47,541 bases of DNA, taken from Chloroflexota bacterium (GTDB lineage: Bacteria; Chloroflexota; Anaerolineae; Aggregatilineales; Phototrophicaceae). A program made the position numbers and the translations under genes. The stretch is from positions 1 through 47,541 of the forward strand of contig WTGC01000047.1 of assembly GCA_011523705.1 (NCBI GenBank), given 5' to 3'. Below, one piece after another: positions 1-7,751 of this stretch (its first letter is position 1; the number at the start of each line of letters is the position of its first letter). The notes below the pieces were generated by a model. It had not been told where the DNA came from and did not search any database. It saw only the letters and a program-made list of their open reading frames with translations.

Positions 1-43
1 CGTAGACACTGACCCGCCGGGGAAGGGGTTTGGGGATGGGGGC
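1..43 (+). repeat. Partial copy (G-rich end) of dispersed composite repeat
   Basis: The sequence starts CGTAGACAC and ends in GGGGAAGGGGTTTGGGG-type G-runs. The same order of blocks is present near 26351-26398 and, reversed, at 36159-36200. It abuts the deoC start codon. No stop interrupts the deoC frame here, but the repeat match suggests non-coding DNA. The window edge cuts the rest of the element. Confidence 0.6.
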
Positions 44-1006
44 ATGGCCACCATTACAGTGAAACGCAATCCGGGCATCCCGCTCGATATGGCCTGGGTC
101 CGCGCGACCACGGTCAACCGCAGCGCGACGCAGCGACGGGCCGCCACCATTATTACGCGGCGCAACGTCAAAAAGGAATGGCAAGCGGCTTGGCTGCTGC
201 GGGCGATCACCATGATCGACCTGACGACCCTGGCCGGCGATGATACGCCGGGCAAGGTGACGCGCTTATGCGCCAAGGCGCGAATGCCATTGCGTCAAGA
301 TCTCATCGACGCGCTGGATGTGGAATCGCTGGATATCACGGTTGGCGCCGTCTGCGTCTATCACCAGCGGGTCAAGGACGCGATCGCCGCCCTGCGCGGC
401 AGCGGCATACCAGTGGCGGCTGTTTCTACCGGCTTCCCCGCCGGGCTCAATCCTTATGCCCAACGGATCGAAGAAATCCATCAGTCGGTCGAGGCGGGCG
501 CTGACGAGATCGATATCGTCATCTCGCGCGAGCATGTGCTGCGGGGAAATTGGGCGGCGCTGCATGATGAAGTCTGCGAAATGCGGCGCGCCTGCGGAGA
601 CGCCCACATGAAGGCGATCCTGGCGACCGGGGAGCTCGGTCCGCTATGGCAGGTAGCGCGGGCGAGCAAAGTCTGCATGATGGCGGGCGCCGACTTCATC
701 AAGACCAGCACCGGCAAAGAATCGGTCAACGCCACCCTGGAAGTCGGCTTGACAATGGTGCGGGAGATCCGCGCCTACCAACAGATGACCGGCTACAAAG
801 TGGGCTTCAAGCCGGCCGGCGGCATCCGCAGCGCCAAAGACGCGCTCAACTGGCTGATCCTCATCAAAGAAGAGCTGGGCGATGATTGGCTGCGCAGTCA
901 GCTTTTCCGCTTCGGCGCTTCAGGCTTGCTCACCGACATCGAGCGGCAGCTCTCCCACCACGTCAGCGGGCGCTACGCCGCGCGCCACCACATGCCGATG
1001 GCGTAA
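44..1006 (+). CDS. deoC: Deoxyribose-phosphate aldolase
   Basis: DERA cleaves 2-deoxyribose-5-phosphate to glyceraldehyde-3-phosphate and acetaldehyde in cytosolic deoxynucleoside catabolism. The 320-residue protein carries the class I aldolase signatures: the Schiff-base lysine at about K220 in GADFIKTSTGKE and a second conserved lysine at about K256 in GFKPAGGIRS, plus AILATGELG. The N-terminal extension (VKKEWQAAWLL, MIDLTTLAGDDT) resembles the longer eukaryote-type DERA of about 318 residues more than the roughly 250-residue E. coli form, from memory of those sequences. That alignment reaches back to the first residues, which supports the ATG at 44 although no upstream stop is visible in the window. 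A PucR-type regulator lies two genes downstream, so nucleoside catabolism may be controlled nearby, but this is inference. Confidence 0.93.
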   Translation: MATITVKRNPGIPLDMAWVRATTVNRSATQRRAATIITRRNVKKEWQAAWLLRAITMIDLTTLAGDDTPGKVTRLCAKARMPLRQDLIDALDVESLDITVGAVCVYHQRVKDAIAALRGSGIPVAAVSTGFPAGLNPYAQRIEEIHQSVEAGADEIDIVISREHVLRGNWAALHDEVCEMRRACGDAHMKAILATGELGPLWQVARASKVCMMAGADFIKTSTGKESVNATLEVGLTMVREIRAYQQMTGYKVGFKPAGGIRSAKDALNWLILIKEELGDDWLRSQLFRFGASGLLTDIERQLSHHVSGRYAARHHMPMA

Positions 1007-1212
1007 GTCATAACCTACTGACCCAGTCACAAATACATTAGTTGGTCAGATTATCTATATTCTTGTAGGTAATGCCTGTACAAATGCGCCACAATACGTT
1101 ATCGTCTCCTGACTGAAAATGAAGTTTGAAAGAGGCAATATTGTGTAAAGATCGCGGCGCCGAATCTTTTGCAACTGTCACATAAAGTATTAGGTTATAG
1201 GTCGGGAGAACA

Positions 1213-2124
1213 ATGATGAAACCAGTAAGACGCCTTTTTGACGTCACAATCTGTTGTTTATTGCTGCTGGTGCTGACTGGCACGGTTGGCGCCCAGTCCA
1301 TGAACAAGATGGACAGCATGGAAAAGATGGACGACGACATGTCGATGAAGAAGATGCCGACCTGTACCATGCTGCACAGCAGCATCATGGTCAGCAGCGA
1401 TACGCCAGGCGTGCAGTGCCAACAAGTCAGCGAAGGCGCTATCGGCAATGAAGCGGTCATCAATGCGATGCCGATGAACGCCGTCGATGTCTGGGGTCCA
1501 AGCAATGTCGTCGCCGAGGTTTGCTTCGAGGGTGCCGGCTCGATCACATTCCTCGATGCCATGTACTCGCCGCGCCAGCAAATGGCGCTCGAATACGGCA
1601 TGAAAGACGGCATGACTTGTACAACCATATCGGGGCCTGGCACCGTCGTCTTGCTGCCGAGCATGATGATGGACGACGAGGACGATATGGACGCCATGGA
1701 CAAGATGGATGACATTGAGTCCATGGACGCCATGGACGACACGATGACCATGGACGCCATGGACGACACGATGACCATGGACGCCATGGACGAGATGGAT
1801 ACAATGGACGGCATGGACGACATGGATGGCATGGACAAGATGGACGGCATGGATGACATGGACAAGATGGACGACATGAGCATGGAATACGCCATGATGA
1901 AAGATTCCATGGATGCCATGACCACGCTGGAAGGCTGTGAAATCACCGCGCGATACAACCTCAATTTCCGCGATGAACCGGGCGGGAAATGGATCGGCAT
2001 CGTAGCGGGCGGCATGACCAAGGGAGCAATCGCGCGGACGCCGAATTGGTTCAAGGTCGAACAGAACGAAGTCGAAGGCTGGATAAGCGCGCACTTCGTT
2101 CTGAGCGACGGCGACTGCGGCTAA
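1213..2124 (+). CDS. Secreted Met/Asp-rich repeat protein with C-terminal SH3b domain
   Basis: A signal peptide (basic start, hydrophobic CCLLLLVLTGTVGA, cleavage near AQS) predicts export. The mature protein begins with a short Met/Asp/Lys-rich stretch (about residues 29-49). A Cys-containing globular region follows to about residue 150, then a long low-complexity tract (about 151-224) built from M-D-x-M-D units. A bacterial SH3-like domain (RYNLNFRDEPGG, then EVEGWISAHFV) closes the chain at about 235-300. SH3b domains usually bind cell wall or polysaccharide. GGGAG at 1204-1208 is 7 bases from the second of two adjacent ATGs (1216) and 4 from the first, so either may be used. The Met/Asp tract could bind divalent or copper ions, but nothing here proves it. 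I recognise no named family for the full protein. Confidence 0.85.
   Translation: MMKPVRRLFDVTICCLLLLVLTGTVGAQSMNKMDSMEKMDDDMSMKKMPTCTMLHSSIMVSSDTPGVQCQQVSEGAIGNEAVINAMPMNAVDVWGPSNVVAEVCFEGAGSITFLDAMYSPRQQMALEYGMKDGMTCTTISGPGTVVLLPSMMMDDEDDMDAMDKMDDIESMDAMDDTMTMDAMDDTMTMDAMDEMDTMDGMDDMDGMDKMDGMDDMDKMDDMSMEYAMMKDSMDAMTTLEGCEITARYNLNFRDEPGGKWIGIVAGGMTKGAIARTPNWFKVEQNEVEGWISAHFVLSDGDCG
1723..1776 (+). repeat. Two perfect 27-bp tandem units inside the Met/Asp tract
   Basis: Positions 1723-1749 and 1750-1776 are identical 27-mers beginning ATGGACGCC. A third copy starts at 1777 and diverges after about 16 bases. Each unit encodes MDAMDDTMT. The perfect identity points to recent slippage or duplication within the coding tract. 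Confidence 0.9.
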
Positions 2125-2245
2125 CGTATCGCCTGATAATTCGGGGGCATCGGCAGGTGTCCCCTCGCCCTCGACCTTTGCGCGATTAGCCGTCCAAAAC
2201 TATAATCTCCACCAATAATCTACCCCACCAACTGCGCTACGGCTC

Positions 2246-3862
2246 ATGCTGACCTTGCGGGACGCGCTTCAATTGCCGATATTGGAAAACGCGAAAGTCG
2301 TCGCTGGCACGGACGGGCTCGATCGGCCGATTCGTTGGGTCTACAATGCTGGCGCGCCAAACGCGGCCGACTGGCTGCACGGCGGCGAGCTGGTGCTGAC
2401 GGCCGTTTACAACATGCCGGAATCAGCCGCGGAGCAGGGCGAATACCTGCGCCAACTGGCGGACAAGGGCATCGTCGCGCTCGTCATCACCATCGGCATG
2501 CTCGTCGACGAGATCCCCGATTACCTGCGCGCCATCGGAGACGAGCTCGGTCTGCCGCTGATTGAGCTGCCTTATCAGACGCGTTTTGTCGACATCGCCA
2601 AAGTCATCAACGAACGAATCTCAGAAGAGAATCTGGACACGCTCAGTCGCGCGCTATCGATTCAGCAGCGGCTCTCGCGCCTGGTGCTGGAAGGCGGCGG
2701 ATTCCCGGAATTGGCAGAAATGCTGGCTGGCCAGGTTGGGCATTCTATCAGTATAGAAAACGATCGTTTTGAAGCGATCGCCAACAAAAATATCGCCGAG
2801 GTCGATTCCGCGCGGCGCTATACGATTGAGCGTGGCCGCACCAATCCAGAGTTGATCGCGGCGCTGGAGGTCGAATACCTGCCCAAGATTCGCGATAGTT
2901 TGCGGCCCGTGCAATTGCCGGTCATGCCCGAGCTGGGATTGGAGATGGAGCGGCTGCTGGCGCCGATCGTGGTGCATGGGGAAATCTACGGCTATATCTG
3001 GATCATCGCCGATGTGCACGCGCTGTCGCCTATCGATATGATGGCGATTGAGATCGGCGCGACCGTGGCCGCGCTGTTGATGCTTTATCAAGAGTCGCTG
3101 CAAACGGCGGAAGCCTCGCTGAAGGGCAGCTTCATGGCGCAGTTGATCGAAGGCGATGGCAGGCGCCAGACCATCCTCAGCGATCAGGCGCTGCGCTACG
3201 GCCTTGATTTGCGCCTGCCCTATCGCATGCTCCTGGTCAGCATCGAAAATGGCCAGCCGCCGACATCCACCCGCGCCTACCGCATCATTAATCAGGTCCT
3301 CGCTCAATGTGAAGCGCAGGCGGTCGCGGCGCAGTTCGCCGGGCAAGTGGCGATTTTGGCGCAGGCTGATCAAGACGCGTTGGCGCTGGCTCGCGCGCTG
3401 ATCGAAGGCTTGGAGAGTGGCGTGGCGATCGGCATCAGCAGCGCGATGACCGGACCCGATAAAGTGGGCGGCGCCCATCAACAGTGCAACGAAACGCTGG
3501 ATATTGCCCAGCGGGTGAACAGCCCGCAACGGGTGCATCACTTTGACAATCTGGGTTACATCCACACGCTCTATCACGCGGGACCGGCTAGCCTGGCGCA
3601 GAATCCGCAAGTACCGATCCTGCGTCAACTGCTCAACGAGCGACAGGCGGACTTGTTCAAGACGCTGGAGACTTATCTGGACGCCGGCGGAAACAGCGTG
3701 CAAACGGCGGAAACGCTGCATATCCATCGCAGTACGCTGAATTATCGGCTGGCGCGGATCAAAGATATCTGCAATGTTGACCTGTCGTCGGCAAATACGC
3801 GGCTTAACTTGCAGATCGCGCTGAAGCTGATGCGCCTGTTTGACGATCTTGGGGACAGCTAG
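2246..3862 (+). CDS. PucR-family transcriptional regulator
   Basis: This 538-residue protein has the PucR layout. The N-terminal PucR sensing domain runs over about residues 1-125 (starting MLTLRDALQLP, with LVLTAVYNMPES and PLIELPYQTRF). A GAF/GGDEF-like middle follows. A C-terminal PucR-type helix-turn-helix is at about 465-530 (TLETYLDAGGNSVQTAETL, then HIHRSTLNYRLARIKDI). Relatives regulate purine, amine or sugar catabolism and are often activated by a small ligand; the ligand here is unknown. deoC lies upstream on the same strand, suggesting but not proving a nucleoside-linked role. The stop overlaps the convergent acpS stop by 4 bases (CTAG). There is no strong Shine-Dalgarno, and the ATG matches the family start. 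Confidence 0.9.
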   Translation: MLTLRDALQLPILENAKVVAGTDGLDRPIRWVYNAGAPNAADWLHGGELVLTAVYNMPESAAEQGEYLRQLADKGIVALVITIGMLVDEIPDYLRAIGDELGLPLIELPYQTRFVDIAKVINERISEENLDTLSRALSIQQRLSRLVLEGGGFPELAEMLAGQVGHSISIENDRFEAIANKNIAEVDSARRYTIERGRTNPELIAALEVEYLPKIRDSLRPVQLPVMPELGLEMERLLAPIVVHGEIYGYIWIIADVHALSPIDMMAIEIGATVAALLMLYQESLQTAEASLKGSFMAQLIEGDGRRQTILSDQALRYGLDLRLPYRMLLVSIENGQPPTSTRAYRIINQVLAQCEAQAVAAQFAGQVAILAQADQDALALARALIEGLESGVAIGISSAMTGPDKVGGAHQQCNETLDIAQRVNSPQRVHHFDNLGYIHTLYHAGPASLAQNPQVPILRQLLNERQADLFKTLETYLDAGGNSVQTAETLHIHRSTLNYRLARIKDICNVDLSSANTRLNLQIALKLMRLFDDLGDS

Positions 3863-4227
3863 CCCGCCGACTTGGCGACCGCGATCGCAATCGCCATCGT
3901 GTCGCTGTGGCTCAAACTGATGTCCCAATCGGTCAATCCCATTTCTTCCGCGAGCGCTTTCGCCCGGCCATGGAGCGCGAGTCGGGGTCTTCGTTCCTCT
4001 GCCGAGCGAATCTCGACATCCACCCAGCGAATGTCGCCGATGCCGGTGCCCAAGGCTTTGGCGACCGCCTCTTTGGCCGCGAAACGCGCAGCCAAACGAT
4101 AAGGCTTGTCCGCGCAGTCCTGACGCTCGCCCGGTGTAAAAAAGCGATTCAGGAAGCGTTCTCCGCTCCGCTCAATGCCGGCGGCGATTCGCTCGCATTC
4201 AATCATGTCAACGCCACAGCGTATCAT
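3859..4227 (-). CDS. acpS: Holo-[acyl-carrier-protein] synthase
   Basis: AcpS transfers 4'-phosphopantetheine from CoA to a serine of acyl carrier protein, activating it for fatty-acid synthesis. The 122-residue length is normal for the family. Conserved elements are GVDMIECERI near the N-terminus (metal-binding Asp), FTPGERQDC, RLAARFAAKEAVAKALGTG (the diagnostic F-A-x-K-E-A motif) and LSHSDTMAIA at the end. The frame is open for another 276 codons upstream, but the family start is the ATG at 4227 (MIRCGVDM). It is divergent from the methyltransferase at 4354 and convergent with the PucR gene, sharing four bases with it. Confidence 0.93.
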   Translation of the reverse strand: MIRCGVDMIECERIAAGIERSGERFLNRFFTPGERQDCADKPYRLAARFAAKEAVAKALGTGIGDIRWVDVEIRSAEERRPRLALHGRAKALAEEMGLTDWDISLSHSDTMAIAIAVAKSAG

Positions 4228-4353
4228 CGTATCTTTGGCGGCTTCTTTCCGCCGTACAGTCCAACGCGCCCAGCAGCGCGGCGCCGCCATGATGGTACAG
4301 TTTCCGCCGCGCCTGTACAATGGTCTGCGAGACGAGCGCGAAGAGGACAACAC

Positions 4354-5028
4354 ATGGCGAGCCTGCGTTTTCGCTTGCGGCAGCAATACTGGCGCTGGAC
4401 GGCGCCCGGCAAGATCAACGCCTATCTGCGCGATGCTTCCAGGCCCAAGATTCAGATCGGCGCTGGCTATAATTTGCTCAGCGGCTGGCTGAATACGACG
4501 CTTTATCCCCTTGCGCCCGGCGCTGTGTTCCTGGACGCCAGCCAGCCCTTCCCGATTCCGTCTGCCGCCTTTGACTACATCTTCAGCGAGCACGTGATCG
4601 AGCATATCGAATTTGAAGAAGCGGCGACCATGCTCAGCGAAAGCGCGCGGATCCTCAAGAGCGGCGGCCGCATTCGCCTGGCGACGCCCGATCTGGCGCA
4701 GATCATCGCCGTCTATGCGCAGCCGGACGAGCCGGCGCAACGCGATTACATCCGCTGGATCATGGACCGATTTCGCCCACAAGTGGGCGCGTACAATCCG
4801 GCGCAGGTCATCAACCAGTCTTTTCATGGCTGGCGGCATAAATTCATTTATGATGAGCCGACGCTGGTCAAAGCGCTGGAAGGAGCCGGCTTCACGGCGG
4901 TGACGCGAGTCGAGCCCGGTCAAAGCGGCGATGAGAACTTGCGCGGCATTGAACAGCACGGTGAATACGTGGGCAGCGACGCGGCCATGCGCTACGAGAC
5001 CATGGTCTTTGAAGCGGTGAAGCCCTAA
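4354..5028 (+). CDS. Class I SAM-dependent methyltransferase
   Basis: The 224-residue protein has a Rossmann-type SAM fold: motif I is IQIGAGYNLLSGWLN, an acidic ribose-binding position follows in VFLDASQPFPIP, and FDYIFSEHVIEHIEFEE matches the motif seen in SAM-binding proteins near sugar or glycan clusters. After motif I comes ARILKSGGRIRLATPDL. The substrate cannot be told. An open frame runs upstream to 3907, but that part overlaps acpS antisense. The ATG at 4354 is preceded by AAGAGGA (4341-4347), a good ribosome site, and starts before the conserved fold. Confidence 0.85.
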   Translation: MASLRFRLRQQYWRWTAPGKINAYLRDASRPKIQIGAGYNLLSGWLNTTLYPLAPGAVFLDASQPFPIPSAAFDYIFSEHVIEHIEFEEAATMLSESARILKSGGRIRLATPDLAQIIAVYAQPDEPAQRDYIRWIMDRFRPQVGAYNPAQVINQSFHGWRHKFIYDEPTLVKALEGAGFTAVTRVEPGQSGDENLRGIEQHGEYVGSDAAMRYETMVFEAVKP

Positions 5029-5166
5029 GCCCGGTCGACCCAAGAAACCGCGCATGCGACTCGAAAGAATTCAATGCGCAAAATTGGCTGTGCAATTGTT
5101 CGCGATTATCGGCTAAGATATCAGCTTTGATACAGGTTTCCGAGTTGATTGTGGTGGTTGAAGCTT

Positions 5167-5475
5167 ATGCCCATTTATACTTATCGCCGTGAGGACGGTT
5201 CGACCTTCGACATTCGGCAGCGTTTTCTCGATAGTCCGCTGGAGGCTTGCCCAAGCACTGGCCAGGCGGTCAGCCGCGTCATCCAACCGGCCGGCATCAT
5301 CTTCAAGGGCAGCGGCTTCTACGTCAACGATAACAATAAGGCGAAGAATCCCGCCAAGCCGGCGGGCGAAAACGGCAAGGGCGAAACCGCCAAAGCCGGC
5401 GATAAGAAGGCGGCCAAGGCGGAAAGCAAAAGCGATAGCCCAGCCTCCAAGAAAGAAAAGGCGCCCGCCTCCTAG
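5167..5475 (+). CDS. FmdB-like small protein with most zinc-ribbon cysteines lost
   Basis: The first 55 residues match the FmdB/CxxC_CxxC_SSSS family: it starts MPIYTYRREDGSTFD and has the hallmark GIIFKGSGFYVND. Normal family members carry two CxxC pairs. Here the first pair is replaced by REDG and only one Cys remains of the second (ACPSTGQ), so a zinc ribbon is unlikely to form. The remainder is a Lys/Ala/Glu-rich disordered tail (residues 57-102). The start at 5167 matches the family; an in-frame start at 5149 adds six unconserved residues. It lies 51 bases upstream of the SixA-nitroreductase gene on the same strand. The function is unknown. Confidence 0.8.
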   Translation: MPIYTYRREDGSTFDIRQRFLDSPLEACPSTGQAVSRVIQPAGIIFKGSGFYVNDNNKAKNPAKPAGENGKGETAKAGDKKAAKAESKSDSPASKKEKAPAS

Positions 5476-5526
5476 TGAGTGTGGCAGCGCGGCACGGCTG
5501 ATGTAGCGCTCGATTGGATCTTTGAC

Positions 5527-6660
5527 ATGAGACTCTATTTCGTTCGACATGGCATCGCGGAAGATCTGGCGACCAGCGACTTCGACCGCGAGTTGACCAA
5601 ACGGGGCCGCCGCCGCGTCGCGAATTCAGCAAAAGTGATGAAGCGCCTGGGCATTAAACCAAGCCAGATTTACAGCAGCCCGCGATTGCGCGCGCGCCAG
5701 ACGGCTGAGATCGTCGCCGATGCGCTCGGTCGGGGCGTGACGCTCTCCGAAGCGGTCAATTTCGGCTTCGACCGCGCTGATGTCCGCCGGCTGACCAGAA
5801 ACTTGAGCGCCGACGATGAGGTCATGTTTGTCGGACATAATCCGGATATGAGCATTCTCGTGAGCGAGATCACCGGCGTTGACCTGTCAATGAAGAAGGG
5901 CGGCTTGGCGCGGGTCGATGTCATCGGTCGCGCGGTGGACGAAGGCGAGCTCGTCTGGCTGATCGCGCCCAAAGTCTTTGACGCGCTGCAAGACAGTGCG
6001 AAACCGGCGGCAGCAACAAGCGGCGGCAAGCTCTCCACCCCGGCGCAGAAGCTGCCGGCGACCGCACAACCCCTGCACAATCTCATCAAGCATCGTTGGA
6101 GCCCGGTGGGTTTTAATCGCGAGCGCGATATCGATCGGGAGACGCTGCTGAGCATTCTGGAAGCGGCGCGCTGGGCGGCTTCGTCGGCAAACTTGCAGCC
6201 TTGGCGCTTCATCGTCGCGCCCCGCAGCGATGCGGCTGAATTTCAAAAGGCGCTGTCCGTCCTCAAAGAGGGCAATCAGACCTGGGCTCAGTACGCCGCC
6301 CTGTTGATCATCGCGGTTGCGCACCGCTATCCGAAACCCGATTATCGTCACGCTTACGCCAGTCACGATCTGGGGCTGGCCGTTGGCCAGATGGTCATGC
6401 AGGCGCTGGATCATGGCGTTTACGCCCATCAGATGGCTGGCATCTACCCGGAAAAAGCGCGCGAGACCTATCAGATACCAAGCGAATTTGAACCCTTTAC
6501 CGCAATCGCCCTGGGCTACCGCAGCGAGGGCTTGGACCACCTTGGCGAGAGCCAGCGCGAGCGCGAGGCGGCGCCTCGGCAGCGAAAGGCATTAAGCGAA
6601 ATCGTCTTCACTGGCAGCTGGGCGCGGCCAGCCGCCTTCCTCAGCGCAGGCAAGGCATAA
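5527..6660 (+). CDS. SixA-type histidine phosphatase fused to nitroreductase
   Basis: Residues 1-155 form a SixA-like histidine phosphatase: LYFVRHGIAED holds the RHG motif with the phospho-accepting His8, SSPRLRARQTAEI is the conserved arginine segment, and the second catalytic His is H104 in VGHNPD. A linker of about 30 residues rich in Ala, Pro, Ser and Lys (about 156-184) leads to a nitroreductase-like flavoprotein domain (about 185-350: NLIKHRWSPVGFN, ILEAARWAASSANLQPWRF, LGLAVGQMVMQALDHG). SixA enzymes dephosphorylate phosphohistidine; nitroreductases are FMN-dependent reductases. The frame is unbroken through the linker, so the fusion appears real. The preceding stop at 5473 and the family start support the ATG at 5527. 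The epimerase gene starts at the next base after the stop, suggesting cotranscription. Confidence 0.85.
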   Translation: MRLYFVRHGIAEDLATSDFDRELTKRGRRRVANSAKVMKRLGIKPSQIYSSPRLRARQTAEIVADALGRGVTLSEAVNFGFDRADVRRLTRNLSADDEVMFVGHNPDMSILVSEITGVDLSMKKGGLARVDVIGRAVDEGELVWLIAPKVFDALQDSAKPAAATSGGKLSTPAQKLPATAQPLHNLIKHRWSPVGFNRERDIDRETLLSILEAARWAASSANLQPWRFIVAPRSDAAEFQKALSVLKEGNQTWAQYAALLIIAVAHRYPKPDYRHAYASHDLGLAVGQMVMQALDHGVYAHQMAGIYPEKARETYQIPSEFEPFTAIALGYRSEGLDHLGESQREREAAPRQRKALSEIVFTGSWARPAAFLSAGKA

Positions 6661-7698
6661 ATGGCGCGCATTCTCATCACGGGCGGCGCGGGATTCCTCG
6701 GCATCAACCTCTGCCGATATCTGCTGGCAAGGGGGCAGGACGTCGTCACACTCGATATCGCCGATTTCGATTATCCCGAGCGCGAACAGATTGAGGAGAT
6801 CCGCGGCGATATCCGCGACCGCGCCGTCGTGGATGACGCGATGACGGATGTCGACATAGTGGTGCACGCGGCCGCCGCCCTGCCGCTCTATTCGCCGGAA
6901 GAAATCCACACGACCGATATCGATGGCACGCGAAACGTCATCGACTCCGCGCGGCAGACCCGCGTGAAACGATTCATTCACGTTTCGTCGACGGCTGTGT
7001 ATGGACTGCCCGAGCGGCAGCCATCGCGGGAAGACGATCCGCGCATCGGCGTCGGCGCCTATGGCGAAGCGAAGGTGGCGGCGGAAGACATTTGCTTCGC
7101 CTATCGCGAACAGGGCATGATCGTCCCGGTGATTCGGCCGAAGTCCTTCGTCGGTCCGGAGCGATTGGGCGTCTTCGCCCTGCTCTATGATTGGGCGCAG
7201 GACGGGCGCGGCTTCCCCATGTTGGGCGACGGCAGCAACCGCTATCAGCTGTTGGATGTGGAAGATCTCTGCGACGCCATCCATCTTTGCTGTACTCTCG
7301 AAGTCGACGCGGTCAATGACACCTTTAATATCGGCGCCGCGGAATTCACCACTATGGGCGAGGATTATCAAGCGGTGCTGGATTACGCGGGTTACGGAAA
7401 GACAGTCACGCCATTGCCGGCCGAGCCGGCCATTTGGCTGCTGCGCGCGCTGGAAGCGTTGAATCTCTCGCCCTTGTATAAATGGGTGTATGAGACGGCC
7501 GCGAAAGATTCTTATGTGTCGATTGAACACGCGAAAGCGCAGCTCGGTTTCCAGCCCAAATTCTCCAATGTAGACGCCTTGCTTCGCAACTATCAATGGT
7601 ATTTGGACAATCAGAGAGCCATTCGGAATGCGTCTGGCGTATCGCATCGCGTGCCATGGAGCCAGGGTATCCTGCGGCTGGCCAAGCAATTCTTCTAA
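6661..7698 (+). CDS. NAD-dependent epimerase/dehydratase (extended SDR)
   Basis: This is an extended short-chain dehydrogenase of 345 residues, of the type that modifies nucleotide-linked sugars. The NAD-binding glycine motif is ITGGAGFLG at the N-terminus, HVSSTAVYG carries the catalytic Ser/Thr region, and YGEAKVAAED is the YxxxK active site. The substrate cannot be assigned from sequence. It follows the SixA-nitroreductase stop with no gap (TAA then ATG), which points to translational coupling, and guaA follows on the same strand after a 53-base gap. Confidence 0.88.
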   Translation: MARILITGGAGFLGINLCRYLLARGQDVVTLDIADFDYPEREQIEEIRGDIRDRAVVDDAMTDVDIVVHAAAALPLYSPEEIHTTDIDGTRNVIDSARQTRVKRFIHVSSTAVYGLPERQPSREDDPRIGVGAYGEAKVAAEDICFAYREQGMIVPVIRPKSFVGPERLGVFALLYDWAQDGRGFPMLGDGSNRYQLLDVEDLCDAIHLCCTLEVDAVNDTFNIGAAEFTTMGEDYQAVLDYAGYGKTVTPLPAEPAIWLLRALEALNLSPLYKWVYETAAKDSYVSIEHAKAQLGFQPKFSNVDALLRNYQWYLDNQRAIRNASGVSHRVPWSQGILRLAKQFF

Positions 7699-7751
7699 GC
7701 GTCAGCCGCTCTTGAATCTGATCGGGACGACTTCAAAAATGTAGACCGGTC

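Noticed and set aside
1017..1048. Possible terminator after deoC (TGACC and GGTCA)
   Set aside because: The stem is only five or six bases with a long loop and no T-run.
1258..2094. Long minus-strand open frame rich in His and Val opposite the Met/Asp protein
   Set aside because: It is the reverse complement of the Met/Asp repeat; ATGGAC read backwards gives Val/His patterns. The plus strand has a signal peptide and SH3b domain.
2654..3928. 424-codon minus-strand open frame opposite the PucR gene
   Set aside because: No recognisable domain; GC-rich coding DNA leaves the opposite frame open by chance.
3907..4353. N-terminal extension of the methyltransferase by about 149 codons
   Set aside because: This region is antisense to acpS; the fold and a ribosome site (AAGAGGA) both begin at 4354.
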